Of a DNA stretch of 64,000 bases, positions 56,021-64,000 are shown in pieces. Where the stretch lies: NCBI GenBank assembly GCA_029204225.1, contig CM055105.1:9769744-9833743 (forward strand), read 5' to 3'. A program made the position numbers and the translations under genes. This stretch comes from Diphasiastrum complanatum (Eukaryota > Streptophyta > Lycopodiopsida > Lycopodiales > Lycopodiaceae). How positions within the stretch are numbered: position 1 is the stretch's first letter; every line of letters begins with the position of its first letter. The notes beneath the pieces are model-generated. The model worked only from the letters and a program-made list of their open reading frames with translations, did not search any database and was not told the DNA's origin.

Positions 56021-56024
56021 TTAA

Positions 56025-56942
56025 TCACAGAGTTATTGATGGCAAATGACTGAATAAGACGTTTTCCCAAAACGCGGGAAAGATCTTGTGATCCATTCCC
56101 GGAAAGTAAAACGTGACGTAGGATCTCCTTGTGCTTTGGTTGTTCACAATAACTCTGTGCTGGGCACTTTTGTATCTCCCATTTGTAATGATCTACAATT
56201 CAAAAAAATATAGGAGCATCACTCATATAGCAATGTAGGTTTGCCGACTACATATGAGCTAAAACTTTTGAAACAGTCTCATTTCTCCATGGAGCGTGAA
56301 GGGAGGTACACTAAAACAGCAATATTTGCGTGTTGCACTAACCTCAATTTGATCTGCTAGATTGACGACGAATGCATTCGGATAAGGTGGCACCAGCTCC
56401 CATGTATCGTTTTCGTCAGCCACTTGTAATCCCTCGCTCTCTTGCATCAGAATGCTAATGCCTGCAATGTCGGAGTGTGCATGGAGGCCAAAAGTTTTTC
56501 CTGGCTCTGGGCAGGGAGGATAACACTGGAATGCTATTTGCTGCTGTATCTCCGGATCCCCCATAGCCTCCATCAGGTACGTGGGTTTCAGCCCGAGATT
56601 CTCAGAGATGACAGCTAGCAACCTATGAGTTAGATCCAGCACTGCTGCTGTGTACTTTTCCACAGTCTCTCTGAAATCAGCTGGCTGTTGTGGCCAGAGT
56701 TGGTACTCCCTTTCGGACAGTGGGAGAGTTTGAATGAGCACACTTTCACGCCAGTGTTGAGGCTCAGAATCTGTAAGGACCATACTTACTATTGTTGACT
56801 GATCAAAATCGTAGACTGGATAGATGACTGGCGTTGTGCAGTGAGTGAGTACTGAAGCCTGCCGGGTGACAGGTGTGTTGTGTTTAGTCCTTTTAAATAA
56901 ACAAAACTTGACAGGCCGGCTATGTTGTGCACTAATAGACAC
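56025..56942 (-). pseudogene. 2-oxoglutarate/Fe(II)-dependent dioxygenase (plant DOXC type), partial
   Basis: Leftward. Exon a (about 56,790-56,343) has HWRESVLIQTLPLSEREY, LWPQQPADFRETVEKYT, then CYPPCPEPGKTFGLHAHSDI: the iron-binding H-x-D is HSD. It ends AFVVNLADQIE at a GT donor (56,342). Exon b (56,192-56,025) reads IITNGRYKSAQHRVIVNN (second iron His) and TRRSYVTFYFP, where R-x-S binds 2-oxoglutarate. The intron 56,342-56,193 keeps phase. The stop at 56,025 comes soon after the catalytic core, and no N-terminal DIOX_N exon is visible to the right. It is therefore a truncated gene or a gene with a lost first exon. The catalytic residues are intact. Such enzymes act in flavonoid, hormone or specialised metabolism; the substrate cannot be inferred. 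Confidence 0.8.
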
Positions 56943-57065
56943 GACACAACCTGCCTGTCGCTTGTTTATGGTTTTATCTTACTACTTGCCAAGAAGATAA
57001 CGTGATAGCAGCACTTTCAAGTTTCTGCCAAGTTCCAACAAGAAGTAAGACAAAAGGCATTGACT

Positions 57066-57130
57066 TCACGTTATTAGCAGGCCTGCTGATAACGGGCTTA
57101 AAACGGACTTTTTAAATGCCCTAGTCTTTC
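57066..57130. repeat. Foldback-like element remnant
   Basis: ACGTTATTAGCAGGCCTGCTGATAACGGGC contains a short palindrome with the same GATAACGGGC and CGTTATTA ends as the foldback elements at 57.85 and 58.7 kb. Confidence 0.4.
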
Positions 57131-57149
57131 AAGCCCTGCGTAACAATTT

Positions 57150-58680
57150 GGTTATATCGCCTTTTGCTGGAAAGTGTTGTTCTTCATTGAGCTGACATGA
57201 AGTAGTCGCTTCAAAGCGTCATTCTTATTCGAACTTGCTTCTTCCTTCAGTTCTTCTCTCAGGCTAACCTTCTCCAAACCGTCATCTGATGAGAGTAGAG
57301 GACTCACATTCTCAATTGTCCGCGTAATTTCAGGACGTGTGTTACTCATCGCTGCATGTTCATGGCCTACATCCTGCTCGTGTAGCTGCTGATCTTTAGG
57401 CTTTGGTGAAGAGGCGTGATGACAATTTCAGGTGTCTGAGTGACATTTAAAGTTGTGCCCTCCACCTTTGCACCATGCTCCAAATCTGTTGGGTTCCGTT
57501 CCTCTTCTTCCTTCGGTTCTTCTTTCAGGCCAAACCTTTATCTGATAAGAGTAAAGGACTCAAATTCTCAATTGTACTCGTAGTTTCAGGAGGTGTGTTA
57601 CTCATCATTGCATGTTCATCGCCTACATGCTGCTCCTGTAGCTGCTCTTCTTTACGTTTTGGTGATTTCAGGAGGTGTGTTACTCATCGTTGCATGTTCA
57701 TCACCTATATGCTGCTCCTCTAGCTACTGTTCTTTACACTTTGGTGAAGAAGGCATGATGACAACATTAGTTGTCTGAGTAACCTATACGCTCTTCACCT
57801 CTACTCTCTACGATACGCAGGTACGCTCTACGAATACCCAGGCCCTACTGATAACGTAGTAGATAACGGGCCCTGCGCGTCCCGTTATCTTACGTTATTA
57901 GCACTTTTTTTTTTTAAATATTTCATTTAATACTGTATACCGTATGAATACATCGTAGCCGTGGACAGAGAGAACTGTTTTTTGGTTGGCGATGGTGAAC
58001 CTCTTCATCCTGTGTGTTCCTAGTATCTGCCATTCCTAGTATCTGCCAGAAATCGACAGGTTTTTTAGTTTGAATTTTCATTGGAGCGCAATTCCATAGG
58101 TTTCCTTCCTCATTTCTTCTCAACGGTTTCAAGCAATTCGAATTCCAGTGCTGTGAATGCTGTGGGAAGGAAATATACAACTAAACATGAAGTAGCGGAT
58201 CTGAAGCAGCTCTTGACATATATCTATATCCAAGGCACACGGAAGGCTTGGAAAGGTGAGAGCAAGGAGCAATTGTTGCTGCTGCAGCAACAACGAACAA
58301 CAAGGAAAGCAAAGCAATTTTTGTTTCTGTGTTTCTGCTTTGTGTATTGTCGTGACGAATGCGTCGTATCTACTGAATGTTGTATAAAGAAAAAAATCCC
58401 ATACATATATGTTGTCCAACTAAATACAGACGGCGGATTACGGGATTTTAGTAGCCCGTTTCAGCCTCGTTAGCAATTCCAAGTTCTAATTTCAGGAGGT
58501 GTGTTACTCATCGTTGCATGTTCATCGCCTACATGCTGCTCCTCTAGCTACTGTTCTTTACACTTTGGTGAAGAAGGTGTGATGACAACATTAGTTGCCT
58601 GAGTAACCTATACACTCTTCACCTCTACTCTCTACGGATACGCATGTACGCTCTACGAATACGTAGGCCCTGCTAATAAC
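57150..58680 (-). repeat. Four degenerate copies of an exon-like repeat
   Basis: Related units at about 57,230-57,420, 57,510-57,650, 57,660-57,785 and 58,490-58,620 share the plus-strand phrase GGTGTGTTACTCATCGTTG and GTTCATCGCCTACATGCTGC (variants). On the minus strand the best copy reads MSNTRPEITRTIENVSPLLS and DDGLEKVSLREELKEEASSN, an acidic helical protein stretch. The other copies are the same with frameshifts. The two right-most units also share the following ACTCTTCACCTCTACTCTC segment. Possibly an amplified exon fragment or part of a non-coding repeat. Confidence 0.6.
57850..57902. repeat. Small foldback (palindromic) element
   Basis: AACGTAGTAGATAACGGG, a short spacer, then CCCGTTATCTTACGTT: an inverted repeat of about 17 bp with a loop of about 10 bases. 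The arms share the GATAACGGGCC core with the larger foldback at 58,675. Confidence 0.7.
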
Positions 58681-58810
58681 GAAAGGTAACGGGCCTGGGA
58701 AGGCCCGTTCCGGGTTTTTATTGAGTCGTGGGCTTGCCGTCCCGGGCTCGCCCATGGCCCAATAAAACCCCGGAATGGGCCTTCCCAGGCCCGTTATCTA
58801 TTACGTTATT
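58675..58810. repeat. Foldback MITE-like element, arms about 60 bp
   Basis: Left arm from AATAACG...GGTAACGGGCCTGGGAAG, right arm ending CTTCCCAGGCCCGTTAT...CGTTATT. The arms are near-perfect inverted repeats around a central CCGTCCCGGGC loop. High G+C contrasts with the surroundings. Non-coding. Confidence 0.8.
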
Positions 58811-58934
58811 ATCACTTTGAAGTTTAAACGAAGGCAAAATAGGCAGATAAACGTGTCTGTATTGATGTATTCATATTGTATTGAGACCGTATGAATATAC
58901 ACAGAATGGGATATTAAAAAAAAAAAGGTGATAA

Positions 58935-59050
58935 TGACGTCACATAACAGCCCCCGTTATTGAGTTTTTTTGGGGGGCTCGCCCTCCCGGTCTCGCCTCC
59001 CCAAAAACTCGTAACGGCCCCTATGGCCCGTTATCTAATACGTAATTGTC
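58935..59050. repeat. Second foldback element, diverged
   Basis: Left arm GCCCCCGTTATTGAGTTTTT, right arm AAAAACTCGTAACGGCCCC around a CTCGCCCTCCCGG loop; the right end runs into GGCCCGTTATCTAATACGTAAT. Same family as the element at 58,675. Confidence 0.7.
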
Positions 59051-59104
59051 GTTGGCCTAATTTTAATGCCCTTTTAGGCCCTATCAAAATAATATAGGGC
59101 CCGA

Positions 59105-59391
59105 TCATCTTTTTTTTATTTATTGATTGATAATATTCCTTGGGTGCGACATCGCGTGGATGCGACATCGCATGGAGAGAGTGCTATGGCTTGCCTGGGT
59201 GCAACAGTCCGTGGACAGAGAGAGAGAGAGAGAGCGAGGAGAGAGGAGAGCGTCCAGAGGTAGGGAGAGCGAGAGCGGAGCGAGGAGAGAGGATAAAGAT
59301 AGAGATAGGGGAGAGAGCGAGAGCGAATAGAGGAGAGAGAGAGTGGGGAGAGAAGAGAGGATAGAGAGAGAGAGCGTGCCGACGGAGGCAC

Positions 59392-59423
<32 letters not shown>

Positions 59424-59485
59424 CAAGCAGAGCGTGAGAAAGGAGAGCTTGCGGAGGGAGGCAGGGAGGAGAGAGAGACGAGAGC

Positions 59486-59521
<36 letters not shown>

Positions 59522-59862
59522 TGCACGAAGGGAGGGAGGACAATGAGAGAGAGCGTGCTGACGGAGGCAGGGAGGGAGAGAGAGAGAGCAGAGAGGAGAG
59601 TGTGCCGAGGGAGGGAGGAGAGACAAAGAGGAGAGCGTGAGATAGAGGAAAGAGGAGAGCATGCGAAGGTAGGATAAGAGAGAGTGGAGAGAGGATAGAG
59701 CACCGAGGGGAGGGGCAGAGAAAAATCGCGAGGGTAAAAAAATACAAAATTCCACGTCCTTTGAATCAATAATATTACATTTCATCATAAACAAAATTTA
59801 AAATATAAAAATCAAAATTCATTTAAAATATAAAAATCAAAATGCTCCAATGGTGGTGTGCA

Positions 59863-59925
<63 letters not shown>

Positions 59926-59945
59926 TCCTTCCTTTTAACTTGTAT
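59105..59945. repeat. GA-rich low-complexity tract and (TC)n microsatellite
   Basis: About 59,215-59,740 is a strongly purine-biased GAGA/GGAGG tract interspersed with GTGC and CGAGGGAGG words, with imperfect internal repeats (for example GTGC(C/T)GACGGAGGCA at 59,377 and 59,549). 59,868-59,922 is a (TC)n run. Long overlapping frames here (Arg/Glu or Ser/Leu) are by-products of base composition. Confidence 0.85.
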
Positions 59946-60047
59946 GCATTCCATTTTCATTTGAATGATGTTGCATTTCATAGCAAAATCACAATTACAA
60001 AAAATAGAATAACAATTAAGGTATAAGGTCATAGAATAATAACTTAC

Positions 60048-61015
60048 AAGATCACCTTTTTTTGTTGTAATGTCATGGCCACCACTAGACTCTTCAGTTC
60101 TCACTAGTTCATGATGAATCCTTGGTGGATACCTTTTCTGAAACTCCAAAAAGCTTTCTTCGCTCGGCAAGGTTTTAGAATAAGCTTTGTATTTTTCTAT
60201 CATGGCATCCAATGCCTCATTGCTAGATTTCTAGTTGCCATCCATCACAATATCAATCTTGGGCTCGAGATCATCATAATCATAATCAATAATATCAGAA
60301 AATTCTAACAATTCTTTTGAAAAAATTGAAAGATTTCATCTTTTCTCAAATAAAAAACATCTTTAATATCATTGAATGATAAATAATGATCATCATTTAT
60401 AATATATACAGGAAGATCCAGTAAATTTTTCTTCCTAAAAGGAGTTTTTGAAGATTTACAATCGAACATCATTATTGAGCGACAAGTGGTCTGCTCATAT
60501 TCATATGCCATTTCAGCTTCAGCTTCAGCACCTATATCAATGTCATCTTCATCTTCATCCAACATAGAAGATGAAGGGATGGTGGGTAAATCTAATGAAG
60601 ATGAACCAACGGGATCATCTTCTAGTACTTCAACAGAGATGAAAAACATAAATGTCATGCCTTTTATAAGAAGACGTCATTTTCTATTGTGAATACTACA
60701 ATGAGTGATTTTTTTGAAGTTGTCAAGTAATTTTGAGTATTTCCTATCGTGCTTTTGTTTGGAAGATGGTTGGGAATGTACAAGATCTGAGACATGAACA
60801 AAACTACAATTGTCTACATCCATATATGGGGTAGTAATTACATGACCAAATTTATCAAGAAGATCAACTAGCTGAAAACGATTCTCATAAACTAACTTAT
60901 CAATATCGAAAGTAGAAAAGAAAAGAGAAATAAAATAATCTATTTGTTCAGAGAGAATTTCACTACTAGCCAAGAATTCCCTCAGTTTATCCTCTGAAGA
61001 TGTTGAGGTAGACAT
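60048..61015 (-). pseudogene. Gene B copy 3 (inverted), exon 1
   Basis: ATG at 61,015 (MSTSTSSEDKLREFLASSE). Conserved blocks match copies 1 and 2: CSFVHVSDLVHSQPSSKQKH, THCSIHNRK then a stop where the others have Cys-Arg, LLDLPVYIINDDHYLSFNDI, SEESFLEFQKRY. The exon ends at 60,048 with a GT donor at the position homologous to the other two copies. One TGA at 60,677 and a slip near 60,305 in a homopolymer break it. Exon 2 is missing: the intron runs into a (TC)n tract. The paired presence with gene A in inverted order shows the whole unit is inverted. Confidence 0.7.
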
Positions 61016-61800
61016 AGTACTAATTGTAAAGTTTTAAAAAAAAAACAAGTATTGTTTCAACGCGCGTAGACATGAGAGCAACTAAAAGCGGATAAAAAAT
61101 ATGCGTTGATTCGCTATTATAGGAAAACAAGAGGATATCGATTGAACGTGCAATGGGGAATGATGCAAGTAGACCTATAGATGATGGCATGTGCACAGGT
61201 GATATCAGTTCAACACGCATGTGATGTGCAAGGGGATGTACGAAAGCTAACACGCGGGTTGAATCATTACTCAAGGAAGGAAAATAGGAAGTGGAAAGGC
61301 TGTGAGAAAAACAGATTGCAGACTGAAAAAAAATTGAAATGAGTCTACATTTGTATATATAAAAGATTGGCTTAAATTGAAGCCATATACTTGTCATATC
61401 TTCGACTAGTAGGTGGTATCATAGTAGGCAACCAATAATATACATACACGTGGGGTCCAAACACACACACATTTGATAGTAATCATCACAAAAGTTGGCA
61501 TGATATTCCATAATTTATGGGTGCAAATTTCAAGACACTCACCAGATGACACGTAGCAGTTATTATTCTAAAATATAATTAAAAAAGTATTTTATGGATT
61601 TCCACCAGATCCTAGAATTTATGGATGCAAAATTTGAGGCTGACATGACCTGAAACATACCCAATCATGATTGCAAATTTTAATGAAGGACATTAATGAT
61701 TGGCTACGCGTCCCATCCCCTAAATCTTATAAAAATGCCCATTTCGGTCGTAAAAAATTTTATGACCTCCTCGTTCGCTCGCTCACTCGCTCCTAATATT
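61016..61800. promoter_or_regulatory. Divergent promoter of copy 3 with its own iterons
   Basis: Iteron variants built on GATAT(C) plus a TTCAAC.CGCG half: about 61,049-61,067 (GTATTGTTTCAACGCGCG), 61,134-61,151 (GATATCGATTGAACGTGC), 61,201-61,218 (GATATCAGTTCAACACGC) and, inverted, 61,249-61,266 (ATGATTCAACCCGCGTGTT on the other strand). The first is about 33 bp upstream of the gene B ATG. ACACGTGGGG and ACACGTAG occur further right (61,448 and 61,550). Right of 61,300 nothing else is identifiable, and no histone domain is present. Confidence 0.6.
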
Positions 61801-62820
61801 AATTCAATGCACATTCATGTTGGAGTTGGGATTATAAGATATTTTCTGAGTATTATCACACACCAATTTTTGTAGAATTAAAAATTTTGTCTATCCATTT
61901 TCTAAATAATATTCATTATCCCCAATTTAAAGTATTTTATATGGATAAATATGTCGCAAATATGAGAACAAACGCACCTTTGATTATGGCGCCATATATA
62001 TACAAGTAAGTAAGCTTTTATTTTCACAATTTAATTATTGTTATATTTCTTGAGATATCATATATAGAAGTTAATCCTGACTCACATGCCAATTTGTTAT
62101 TGCAGTGGATATTGGAGTTTATATGTTTTGGGATTATATGTATATAGCAATGGTATATGCAACCTAGTGTGCATAAGAATGAATTTGATCTCGCACCCAC
62201 ACAAGGCCACAAAAAATCTTATACGAATATTGGTTGAAAACTTTCCTATGCCAAGTGTAACGACATACACAAAACTAGAGTGGATAGATGCAAAGGTGAT
62301 TAACATATTTCTTTTTTCAGCTCACATTTTAATGTTTCGTATGTAACTGATGCTCACGGTGCACATTGAAGCAATATCTCATTGGTTTTCATTTTCAAAT
62401 TTCTAATATCGACTGTTTTGTTTGTTTGTGCAGTCCTCCCAGCAACAAGATTGTGTTAGTTGTGGATGGTATACAATCTTCAACACAAGATCATTCTTTA
62501 TGTGGCTGGCTCAACAAGACTCTCTTCCAGATATATGGAAGGTCATATTTTTAGTTAGAAAATTATTGTGAATTTATTATTGTCAGTCATGAGATCTATC
62601 TCTGAAATTAGTCTTTGTTATATTCCTAACATATGTTTCTAATACAAGTTTTCTTATTGAATTTGTTTTCTTAATTTTCCTGCATGCCAGCCATGCCACA
62701 AGGGATCTGGCATTTTTGACATGAAGCATTAAAGATATTGGTGGAAAATTCCCCTTGTTGATATTCCAGACGCTAGTCCAACAAAGGTTCTTCCATCTGG
62801 AGAAGTGGATTTATAAATCA
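61801..62820 (+). pseudogene. Gene A copy 3 (inverted): middle domain and Ulp1-like protease, no histone part
   Basis: Exons at the same intron positions as copy 1. Exon 1 end (to about 62,005) reads EYYHTPIFVELKILSIHF and TNAPLIMAPYIYK before a GT. Exon 2 (62,107-62,295) starts G-Y-W-S-L-Y-V where copy 1 has K-H-W-S-V-H-V, so the presumed catalytic His is Tyr here. It ends WIDAK at GT, as VDAK does in copy 1. Exon 3 (from 62,434) reads SSQQQDCVSCGWYTIFNTRS, keeping Gln and Cys. The last exon (about 62,700-62,820) is frameshifted and contains HEALKILVEN, matching HEMLEILLSC. No histone H3 sequence lies upstream. Decayed or functionally altered. Confidence 0.7.
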
Positions 62821-63060
62821 TAGAGCAAAAGAAAGATGATATAGAAAAAATGAATGGTCTCCCTTTATGTGGATGAGCCAATATGTATTTCACATGTATA
62901 GAAACTTTTATACAAAAATATTTAAATTTTATATAGCATCTTCAATTTCGATTGTTGTTCTTATATCTTTGCATTTCAGGTGCTCTTCCTGCCTTGCTCT
63001 TATCTATACCAAAAACATCATGATCAATGTATGATTTTGTATTTTGAAATATCATCACTA
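62821..63060. other. Short AT-rich gap
   Basis: Between the end of gene A copy 3 and the leftward ORF that follows. Nothing recognised. Confidence 0.4.
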
Positions 63061-63061
63061 A

Positions 63062-63421
63062 TCAAAACCAAAAAAATTTACATATTTTATAATATACCTT
63101 TATACTATCCAATCGAAATTGATAATATTGAGGAAGATCATACGGCGACATGTCAAGTTCTCTTCGAATGTAATTTAGACTCCAATCCTCCTCCACCTCA
63201 ATCTCAGCAAGAATGTTGTCATTTCTTCTTACTGTTATATGTAGTTGCTCTTTGTTGTGTAGCAAGAAATCTTGATCTAATGGAGTCCACTCATTATTGC
63301 ATTTTGTCCATCTTCTATAATTCAACATCTGCTTTTCTATGTGATATCTAAATGTCATTGATGACTTACAAACCCTGCACTCAACTTGTCCATTTGTTTT
63401 TCTATCCCAATAATCATCCAA
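63062..63421 (-). CDS. First exon of an unrecognised protein (Cys-rich plus beta-grasp-like segment)
   Basis: ATG at 63,421 (MDDYWDRKTNGQVECRVCKS). A C-x2-C followed by HIEKQML suggests a small metal-binding site. The second half, EQLHITVRRNDNILAEIEV then EEDWSLNYIRREL and YYQFRLDSIK, alternates strands and helix like a ubiquitin/beta-grasp domain. The reading reaches a GT donor (LDSIK, GTATAT) near 63,100, so it is likely exon 1 of a leftward gene convergent with gene A copy 3. It lies on the outer side of that copy and may belong to it. The copia fragment begins within a few bases of its ATG. Family unknown. Confidence 0.4.
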   Translation of the reverse strand: MDDYWDRKTNGQVECRVCKSSMTFRYHIEKQMLNYRRWTKCNNEWTPLDQDFLLHNKEQLHITVRRNDNILAEIEVEEDWSLNYIRRELDMSPYDLPQYYQFRLDSIKVYYKICKFFWF

Positions 63422-64000
63422 GTAGATTGTTCGATGAAGATTCTGATAACCTGGTTGCCAAAGGCAATAGAAATGGTAATTTGTATCACTTGAGCATCCG
63501 AACTAGAGTTGAACAAGCTAATCAAACTCAAGAATCAATAGATATTGTGTGGCACAAGAGGCTATGTCACATGAACATGGAAGCCCTGTACCAAGCCAAC
63601 AAAAGTCAGAGAATTGAAAGAGTCGAAATCAAAAGTTGAGATATTCGAATACCTGCGAATCCTGTCTTAAAGACAAAATGTCTCGAACACCTTTCAGTAA
63701 AGATGTTTATAAAGCAACCAAGGTACTGGAAAATGTGCATTCAAATATTTGTGGACCATTATGTTATGTACTGATCAAGATACTATGCATACAAAAATAG
63801 CATCATACACACCTCAGCACAATGTAATAGTTAAACGAAGAAATCGTACACTTATGGAAGCTGCAAGGTGTATGATGGCTCATGTAAAAGTACCAAAGGA
63901 GTTATGGGCGGAAGTAGTAGCTACGTCAAACTATCTTCAGAATCGAATTCTGAAATCAAGAATGCCGGATAAAACTCCTCATGAAGTATGGTGGAAATCG
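63422..64000 (+). pseudogene. Ty1/copia pre-integrase/integrase fragment (element XI)
   Basis: Plus strand: LFDEDSDNLVAKGNRNGNLY, IVWHKRLCHMNMEALYQANK (the HxxxxxH of GAG-pre-integrase), a stop at 63,637, then weakly readable integrase with several stops and frameshifts (LMEAARCMMAHVKVPKELWA near 63,860). Same family as element IX (LCHINSMALYQA). Runs off the right edge. Confidence 0.8.

Noticed and set aside
59116-59794. Three overlapping minus-strand frames of 187-224 codons and matching plus-strand frames
   Set aside because: All are Ser/Leu/Pro or Arg/Glu translations of the GA-rich tract; they exist in several frames at once and show no domain.

Overview
The window looks like a repeat-dominated stretch of a land-plant nuclear genome. 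The evidence is many Ty1/copia pol fragments, tRNA-iMet primer-binding sites (TGGTATCAGAGC), one Ty3/gypsy LTR with a tRNA-Asp-type primer-binding site, long (GA)n tracts, GT-AG introns, and a plant-type 2-oxoglutarate dioxygenase. I cannot name the species; a seed-free plant (fern or lycophyte) is only a guess. There is no prokaryotic content.

The most notable content is three diverged copies of one multi-gene element that is not a retrotransposon: about 3.4-8.5 kb, about 21.2-28.4 kb (perhaps from 19.8 kb), and, inverted, about 60.0-62.9 kb. The shared order is gene A (leftward), then gene B (rightward, divergent from A), then gene C (leftward, convergent with B). Gene A encodes a histone H3/CENH3-like domain at the N-terminus, a middle domain, and a Ulp1/C48-like cysteine protease domain split across conserved introns. 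The histone part is missing from the third copy. Gene B is an unrecognised acidic protein family. Gene C resembles a DDE-type transposase, with candidate D, D and E positions. Copy 2 also has a possible BAH/Tudor-like gene D and a ParB/sulfiredoxin-like gene E beside it. The A-B divergent promoter of each copy carries its own version of a bipartite repeated site: GATATCGC plus a copy-specific CGCG-containing half, placed 8-35 bp from the start codons. CACGTG/CACATGTG palindromes lie between the site clusters. All copies are broken by stop codons or frameshifts. In copy 1 gene A the only visible lesions are three TAG codons in an otherwise open 517-codon spliced frame.

Most of the rest is copia debris. 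There are fragments or chimeras at 0-1.6, 8.5-10.9, 12.0-13.8, 14.8-15.6, 15.6-19.8, 28.4-31.3, 32.1-35.4, 36.2-38.3, 38.9-39.2, 40.0-40.9 plus 46.5-48.5, 48.5-50.8 and 63.4-64.0 kb. One element is complete end to end (40,878-46,512: 650-bp LTRs, TTTCT target duplication) and is nested in an older copia element. It keeps gag, integrase and RNase H but lacks the protease active site and the reverse transcriptase, whose place is taken by a 343-codon unknown ORF. Hints of similar non-RT modules occur in two other copia fragments.

The 50.8-59.8 kb interval holds a lone Ty3/gypsy LTR, a partial 2-oxoglutarate dioxygenase gene, four degenerate copies of an exon-like repeat, a cluster of foldback (MITE-like) elements and a long GA-rich tract. 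Stretches where I recognise nothing are stated as such.
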